Source: Aquila chrysaetos chrysaetos (Eukaryota > Chordata > Aves > Accipitriformes > Accipitridae). Taken from it: a DNA stretch of 64,000 nt. Location of the stretch: NCBI RefSeq assembly GCF_900496995.4, contig NC_054457.1, positions 620,001-684,000 on the forward strand, given 5' to 3'. Positions 59,037 through 64,000 of the stretch are shown here, piece by piece. Every line of letters begins with the position of its first letter. Positions within the stretch are counted from its first letter, which is position 1. Below the pieces are notes generated by a model. It searched no databases. It was given only the letters and a program-made list of their open reading frames with translations, and was not told the DNA's origin. The translations under genes were made by a program, and so were the position numbers.

Positions 59037-60107
59037 TTGCTGGTCACTATGTTGATTTATGTGTTCTTAGAGTTGTTGCTCTGGTTTTTAAAGTTCTGTT
59101 ATGTATCACCTCGCTTGCTGTATGTAGTCCCTCTTCTGCAGCTTATCATCCGTGGGAGGTGGATTAAGGTTTTCGCTTTGATGTATTGTGTAACACTGGC
59201 TTATGGTATGATAAAGTTATCGGTCATGGGATTAATCCGGTATTTGCACTCAGCATTGTTGTCACCTCTATACTTTGGGAGCCATCTGTGGGAAACTATT
59301 AATAATTACACCATTTACCTTTCCTCCCTGGAAAACCAGTCTATGAGTTGGGTACCTTTCTTCCCTTTTCCCTTCTCCTTCAGTCCAGTTACAATGGCAT
59401 TTGAGAGTTTTGAAAAATTTGAATACTCTTGGGATGTTGAGACCAGCATGGTCCTAGCCCTACTGCTGGGAATTAGCATGCTCCTGAATGTGGTTCAGCT
59501 CTTGTTTCAGGTTAAACAACTATTTAAGAAGATCACCCAGAGATCTCCCCTGAGGCTGGATAATGATGAGTGGCAGGGTGTGTGGGGTAGTATGGGCAAG
59601 TACCTAGAACAGTGGGCACCTCCAACGTTTTGGAAATTCACCTCTGAACAAGTGCAGAATCCAGAAAAACTAGTAAAACATTTGGCAAAGGTATGCTGTC
59701 ACCCTGGCAACTCCAGAGAGATACAAATTGCTGCACCATGCTGGGGCCTGGCCCATGCCTATCGAGCCCTGTTCAACACCACTCTGTACCCTCAAGAGGA
59801 ACAGAAGGTCTCTGGATCTAACAACAAGATGACAGGCACTGCAGCTATCCAAACCTCAGTGACAGGCACTGCGGCTACCCAAACCTCGGCGATGGGCACT
59901 GCGGTCCCTCCAGCCCCAGCGACGAGTACTACGGCCACCCGAACCTCAGCGACGGGCACTGCGATCACTTCAGTCCCGGGAACGAGCACTGCAGCTACCC
60001 AAACCTCCGCAAGCAGTACTGCAACTGAACCAGTGGACAAACCTGCACCAGTATCAGGTGCCCCCATACAGAAGAAGAAATATAAAAAAAAAAATCAGTT
60101 CACTTAG
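59037..60107 (+). CDS. ERVL-like gag, N-terminal part with hydrophobic segments
   Basis: Open for 356 codons. Residues 1-120 are strongly hydrophobic, with several possible membrane spans (LIYVFLELLLWFLKFCYV; VFALMYCVTLAYGMIKL). A second ATG at 59394 opens MAFESFEKFEYSWDVET, followed by another hydrophobic run (VLALLLGISMLLNVVQLLFQ). This may be the real gag start. Then come a W-rich region (WQGVWGSMGKYLEQWAPP) and a Thr/Ala-rich tail of imperfect repeats (TGTAAIQTS, TGTAATQTS...), ending in a Lys-rich stretch. The stop at 60105-60107 follows an A11 run (60074-60084); gag continues in another frame from there. Which start is used is uncertain. Confidence 0.65.
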   Translation: MLVTMLIYVFLELLLWFLKFCYVSPRLLYVVPLLQLIIRGRWIKVFALMYCVTLAYGMIKLSVMGLIRYLHSALLSPLYFGSHLWETINNYTIYLSSLENQSMSWVPFFPFPFSFSPVTMAFESFEKFEYSWDVETSMVLALLLGISMLLNVVQLLFQVKQLFKKITQRSPLRLDNDEWQGVWGSMGKYLEQWAPPTFWKFTSEQVQNPEKLVKHLAKVCCHPGNSREIQIAAPCWGLAHAYRALFNTTLYPQEEQKVSGSNNKMTGTAAIQTSVTGTAATQTSAMGTAVPPAPATSTTATRTSATGTAITSVPGTSTAATQTSASSTATEPVDKPAPVSGAPIQKKKYKKKNQFT

Positions 60108-60880
60108 CAAAGGATGAAGATGAGCCAGGGTCATCACGGGAACAGGAAGAAGAGGCAGAACCAGAAATAATCACCCAATCCCTACCCTTGACTGAGCTGT
60201 GGGATATGCGAAAAGATTTCGGCTGCCGTATAGGTGAACATATTATCACCTGGCTTCTCCGATGCTGGGACAATGGGGCTAACAGCCTTGAATTAGAAGG
60301 TAGGGAAGCCAAGCAGCTGGGATCGCTTGCCAGGGAAGGTGGCATTGACAAGGCAATTGGAAAAGGGACACAAGCCCTCAGCCTCTGGAGGCGACTCCTG
60401 TCAAGCATGAAGGAAAGGTACCCCTTTAAGGAAGATGTTATATGTCAGTCAAGCAAGTGGACCACCATGGAAAAAGGTATCCAATATCTGAGGGAGTTAA
60501 CTGTGCTAGAGACAATTCATCATGACCCAGACAACCCACAATTACTCAAAGATCCAGACAAAGTCCCATGCACACGACCCACGTGGAGGAAGATTGTAAG
60601 GAGCGCACCATCGTCCTATGCCAACTCACTGGCAATAATGACCTGGAAAGACAAAGAGGCACCGACAGTGGATGAAGTGGCTCGCCAACTCCGTCAATAC
60701 GAAGAAAATCTCTCCTCCTCCCTACAAGCCTGCATTTCAGCTGTGGAGAAGCTGTCCCAGGATTTCCAGCAATTCAAAGAGGATACGTCCTATTGCCCAC
60801 CTGTAAGGACCAATGTCTCAGCTATTAGGAGTGAGCACTCCTCTGCCCAAGAGAGAGAATATAGAAGGTACACACCATGA
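60108..60880 (+). pseudogene. ERVL-like gag, capsid-like part in shifted frame
   Basis: Without a start of its own, this frame picks up just after the A11 run with an acidic stretch (AKDEDEPGSSREQEEEAEPE) and a capsid-like domain (ITWLLRCWDNGANSLELEGR; AIGKGTQALSLWRRLLSSMK; CTRPTWRKIVRSAPSSYANS), ending in a coiled-coil-like segment (ISAVEKLSQDFQQFKEDT). Stop at 60878-60880. The shift could be a simple indel in the homopolymer or, less likely, a slippage site. No CCHC zinc knuckle is seen. Confidence 0.7.
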
Positions 60881-61199
60881 GGAACCCTGTGGTTTTACCT
60901 AGGTGATCATGGAGAGGACATGAGGAAATGGGATGGAAAACCTACCTCGGTGCTAAATGCACGGGTACGTGAGCTGCAAGGAAGAACCACCACAAAAGGG
61001 GATTCTACCAGGAAAAATGCCGCTCCAGTTTCCAAACAGAGTAGAAGGGCTGATCTTATTTCTGATCCTCTTGAAGGGACTTCTGAGCCAATTTTATGAG
61101 AAGTGAGTACTGGATACTCTGGCCAGAATTAGAGGGGCCCTGCCTCCAGCCAGGTGGAGGAAAGGGATAACCGGGGTCTATTGGACTGTGTGGATTCGA
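60881..61199 (+). other. Gag-pro spacer of ERVL-like provirus
   Basis: About 320 bp with Lys/Arg-rich codons in broken frames (VREL.GRTTTKGDSTRKN region). No domain is recognised. Confidence 0.45.
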
Positions 61200-61620
61200 T
61201 GGCCTGGCATGTTAGACCCACAGGAGTATAAGGCTCTAGTAGACACCAGTGCACAGTGCACTCTAATGCCATCAAGTTATAAAGGGGCAGAACCCATCTG
61301 TATTTCTGGTGTCACAAGGGGGATCCCAAGAGTTAACTGTATTGGAAGCTGAAGTAAGCCTAACTGGGAATGAATGGCAGAAACACCCCATTGTGACTGG
61401 TCCAGAGGCTCCGTGTATCCTTGGCATAGACTATCTCAGGAGAGGGTATTTTAAGGACCCAGAGGGGTACCGTCGGGCCTTTGGTATAGCTGCCTTGGAG
61501 ACGGAGGGCACTGAACAGCTGTCTACCCTGCCTGGTCTCTCTCAAGACCCTTCGATTGTGGGGTTGCTGAGGGTTGAAGAACAACAAGTGCCAATTGCTA
61601 CCACGACGGTGCACCAGTAG
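61200..61620 (+). pseudogene. ERVL-like protease remnant
   Basis: Aspartic-protease-like active site reads ALVDTSAQCTLMPS (Asp codon 61242-61244). Retroviral proteases normally have DTG or DSG, so the serine in place of glycine is unusual. After a frame break the sequence continues EVSLTGNEWQKHPIVTGPEA, then ILGIDYLRRGYFKDPEG, the second conserved motif of the fold. It ends in a stop at 61618-61620, followed by RT. Confidence 0.7.
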
Positions 61621-62032
61621 CAATATCGCACCAACTGAGACTCCCTGATTCCCATCCACAAGTTGATTCGCCAACTGGAGAGCCAAGGAGTGATCAGCAA
61701 AACTCACTCACCCTTTAATAGTCCCATATGGCCAGTGCAGAAATCTAATGGGGAGTGGAGACTAACAGTAGACTATCGAGGCCTAAATGAAGTTACGCCA
61801 CCGCTGAGTGCTGCCATTCCGGATATGCTAGAACTAGAAATAGAGTCAAAGGCAGACAAGTGGTATGCCACAATTGACATTGCTAATGTGTTTTTCTCAA
61901 TCCCTCTGGCAGCGGACTGCAGGCCACAGTTTGATTTTACTTGGAGGCGTGTCCAGTACACCTGGAATCAACTGCCCCAGGGGTGGAAACACAGCCCCAC
62001 CATTTGCCACGGACTGATCCAGGCTGCACTGG
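61621..62032 (+). pseudogene. ERVL-like reverse transcriptase, part 1
   Basis: RT N-terminal motifs in order: IRQLESQGVISKTHSPFNSP, WRLTVDYRGLNEVTPP, WYATIDIANVFFSIPL (first catalytic Asp), VQYTWNQLPQGWKHSPTICH. The frame is open to the point where a solo LTR interrupts it after the codons for QAAL. The YIDD motif lies beyond the insert. Confidence 0.88.
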
Positions 62033-62615
62033 TGTCATAGTTTCAGCTGGGATAGAGTTAACTGTCTTCCTAGTAGCTGGCACGGTGCTATGTTTTGAGT
62101 TCAGTATGTGAAGAATGTTGATAACACACTGACATTTTCAGTTGTTGCTAAGTAGTGTTTAGACTAAAGTCAAGGATTTTTCAGCTTCTCATGCTCAGCC
62201 AGCGAGAAAGCTGGAGGGGCACAAGAAGTTGGCACAGGACATAGCCAGGGCACCTGACCCAAAGTGGCCAACAGGGTATTCCATACCATGTGACGTCCCA
62301 TCCAGTATAGGAACTGGGAAGTGGGGGCGGGGAGTCACCGCTTGGGGACTAGCTGGGTGCCAATCGGCAGGTGGTGAGCAATTGCACTGCACATCATTTG
62401 TACATTCCAATCCTTTCATTATTGCTGTTGTCATTTTATTAGTGTTATCATTATCATTATTAGTTTCTTCTTTTCTGTTGTATTAAACTGTTCTTATCTC
62501 AACCCGTGGGTTTTGCTTCTTTTTCCTGATTTTCTCCCCCATCCCACTGGGTGGGGGGGGGAGTGCGTGAGTGGCTGCGTGGTGCTTAGTTGCTGGCTGG
62601 GGTTGAACCATGACA
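62033..62615 (+). mobile_element. Solo ERVL-like LTR inside RT
   Basis: 583 bp, TGTCATAG...CCATGACA, same family and orientation as the provirus's own 5' LTR. Flanks actgg (62028-62032) and cctgg (62616-62620) match at four of five bases, and RT is in the same phase on both sides. Confidence 0.93.
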
Positions 62616-63261
62616 CCTGGAAAAAGGTGAAGCTCCAGAACACCTGCAATACATTGATGACATCATTGTATGGGGCAACATGGCAGAAGAAGTCTTTGAG
62701 AAAGGGAAAAAAATAATCCAAATCCTTCTGAAAGCCAGTTTTGCCATAAAAGAAAGTAAGGTTAAAGGACCTACGCCAGAGATCCAGTTTTTAGGAATAA
62801 AATGGCAAGATGGGCATCATCAGATCCCAATGGATGTGATCAACAAAATAGCAGCTATGTCTCCACCGACTAATAAAAAGGAAACACAGGCCTTCTTAGG
62901 TGTTGTGGGTTTTTGGAGAATGCATATTCCAAATTACAGTCTGATTGTAAGCCCTCTCTATTAAGTGACCCGGAAGAAGAATGATTTTAAATGGGGCCCT
63001 GAGCAACAACAAGCCTTTGAACAAATTAAATGGGAGATTGTTCATGCAGTAGCCCTTGGGCCAGTCCGGGCAGGACAAGATGTTAAAGATGTGCTCTATA
63101 CTGCAGCTGGGGAGAATGGCCCTACCTGGAGCCTCTGGCAGAAAGCACCCAGGGAGACCCGAGGTCGACCCCTGGGGTTTTGGAGTCGAGGATATCGAGG
63201 ATCCGAGGCTCGCTATACTCCAACTGAAAAAGAGATATTGGCAGCATATGAAGGAGTTTGA
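62616..63261 (+). pseudogene. ERVL-like reverse transcriptase, part 2 (palm to connection)
   Basis: Starts with the catalytic motif LQYIDDIIVWG (YIDD at 62650-62661), then IQFLGIKWQDGHHQIP and KKETQAFLGVVGFWRMHIPN (thumb). A stop occurs at 62962-62964. The connection region goes on in the same frame (KNDFKWGPEQQQAFEQIK, then GFWSRGYRGSEARYTPTE) to a stop at 63259-63261. Two in-frame stops plus the LTR make it non-functional. Confidence 0.88.
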
Positions 63262-63273
63262 GCTTCCTCAGAA

Positions 63274-63981
63274 GTGGTTGGTACTGAAACACAGCTCCTC
63301 TTAGCACCCCTACTGCCAGTGCTGGGCTGGATGTTCAAAGGGAGGGTCTCCTCTACACATCATGCAACAGATGCCACGTGGAGTAAATGGGTCGCACTGA
63401 TCACACAACGAGCTTGCATAGGAAACCCCAGTCGCCCAGGAATTGTGGAAGTGATCACGGACTGGCCAGAAGGCAAAGATTTTGGAATGTCGCCAGAGGA
63501 GGAGGAGGTGACACGGGCTGAAGAAGCCCCGCTGTATAATAAACTGCCAGAAAATGAGAGGCAATATGCCCTGTTCACTGATGGGTCCTGTCGCATTGTG
63601 GGAAAGCATCGGAGGTGGAAGGCTGCTGTATGGATTTCTCCACGACAAGTCGCAGAAACTGCTGAAGGAGAAAGAGAATCGAGTCAGCTTGCAGAAGTGA
63701 AAGCCATCCAGCTAGCGTTAGACATTGCTAAAAGAGAGAAGTGGCCAGTGCTCTATCTCTATCCTGACTCATGGATGGTGGCAAATACCCTGTGGGTGTG
63801 GTTACAGCAATGGAAGCAGAGCAACTGGCAGCGCAGAGGTAAACCCATTTGGGCTGCTGCACTGATTCGGCTAGAGAATCTGGTTGTAAAAGTATGTCAT
63901 GTAGATGCTCATGTACCCAAGAGTCAGGCCACTGAAGAACATCAAAATAACCAACAGGTGGATCACGCTGCTGAGATTTAA
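63274..63981 (+). pseudogene. ERVL-like RT end and RNase H
   Basis: After a frame change the connection tail is followed by RNase H: YALFTDGSCRIVGKHRRW (first Asp), SSQLAEVKAIQLALD (Glu), YLYPDSWMVAN (second Asp) and VDAHVPKSQATEEHQNNQQV (final conserved His/Asp region). Stop at 63979-63981. Integrase would follow but the window ends 19 bases later. Motif order and wording are those of avian ERVL-type pol. Confidence 0.88.
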
Positions 63982-64000
63982 GTGGCTCAGGTGTATCTGG

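Noticed and set aside
45407-64000. TBCA exon 1 within the window
   Set aside because: No minus-strand reading resembling the first 18 residues and no CpG island was found; it most likely lies past 64000.
1-64000. tRNA, rRNA genes, CRISPR arrays or bacterial operon features
   Set aside because: None seen. Spliced homeobox and cofactor genes and ERVs show this is vertebrate nuclear DNA.

Overview
The window is vertebrate nuclear DNA, almost certainly from a bird. Two single-copy genes are recognisable, both on the minus strand. Reading right to left in transcription order they are TBCA (tubulin-folding cofactor A, exons 2-4 of 4) and OTP (orthopedia homeobox, complete coding sequence in three exons). 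OTP and TBCA are neighbours in the same orientation on human chromosome 5q14, and that block lies on the Z chromosome in birds, so a bird Z (or possibly W) location is an inference from synteny. The bird assignment also rests on the repeats: a CR1-type LINE fragment, many about 580-bp LTRs attached to an ERVL-like pol gene, and no SINEs that I can see.

Layout. 1-7600: OTP with its CpG islands (coding exons 6691-6727, 5358-5767 and 759-1277). 7600-13000: AT-rich, repeat-poor sequence upstream of OTP, with one isolated CpG island (8750-9120), two enhancer-like stretches and a perfect 76-bp tandem duplication. 14600-26150: a repeat block. It holds a decayed minus-strand provirus (RT end, RNase H, integrase, env, LTR-like copies at 16053 and 21716) with an LTR nested in it and another LTR nested in that one, then further solo LTRs and a CR1 fragment. 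26150-30950: intergenic sequence with nothing recognisable. 30950-45406: TBCA exons 4, 3 and 2, with solo LTRs in the introns. 45407-64000: TBCA intron 1, increasingly filled by endogenous retroviruses. These include a complete but non-coding LTR element with a tandem-repeat interior (50577-53190), a broken class I (gamma-like) provirus (about 53413-58345), and an ERVL-like provirus inserted in it (58346 to beyond the end). That provirus is in turn interrupted in RT by a solo LTR (62033-62615).

The host genes are unrelated in function: OTP is a hypothalamic neuron transcription factor and TBCA a beta-tubulin chaperone. The proviruses all carry frame breaks and none looks able to make its full protein set. 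All three proviral structures in TBCA intron 1 run antisense to TBCA. Exact 5-bp (once 6-bp) target-site duplications fix the ends of most LTRs and give a clear relative order of insertion.

No new enzymatic system was found. The most unusual items are the tandem-repeat LTR element and its repeat unit shared with an otherwise different LTR family, repeated GGGG-loop-CCCC hairpins in a retroviral leader, a gag-region reading frame with several hydrophobic segments, and a head-to-tail partial LTR duplication.
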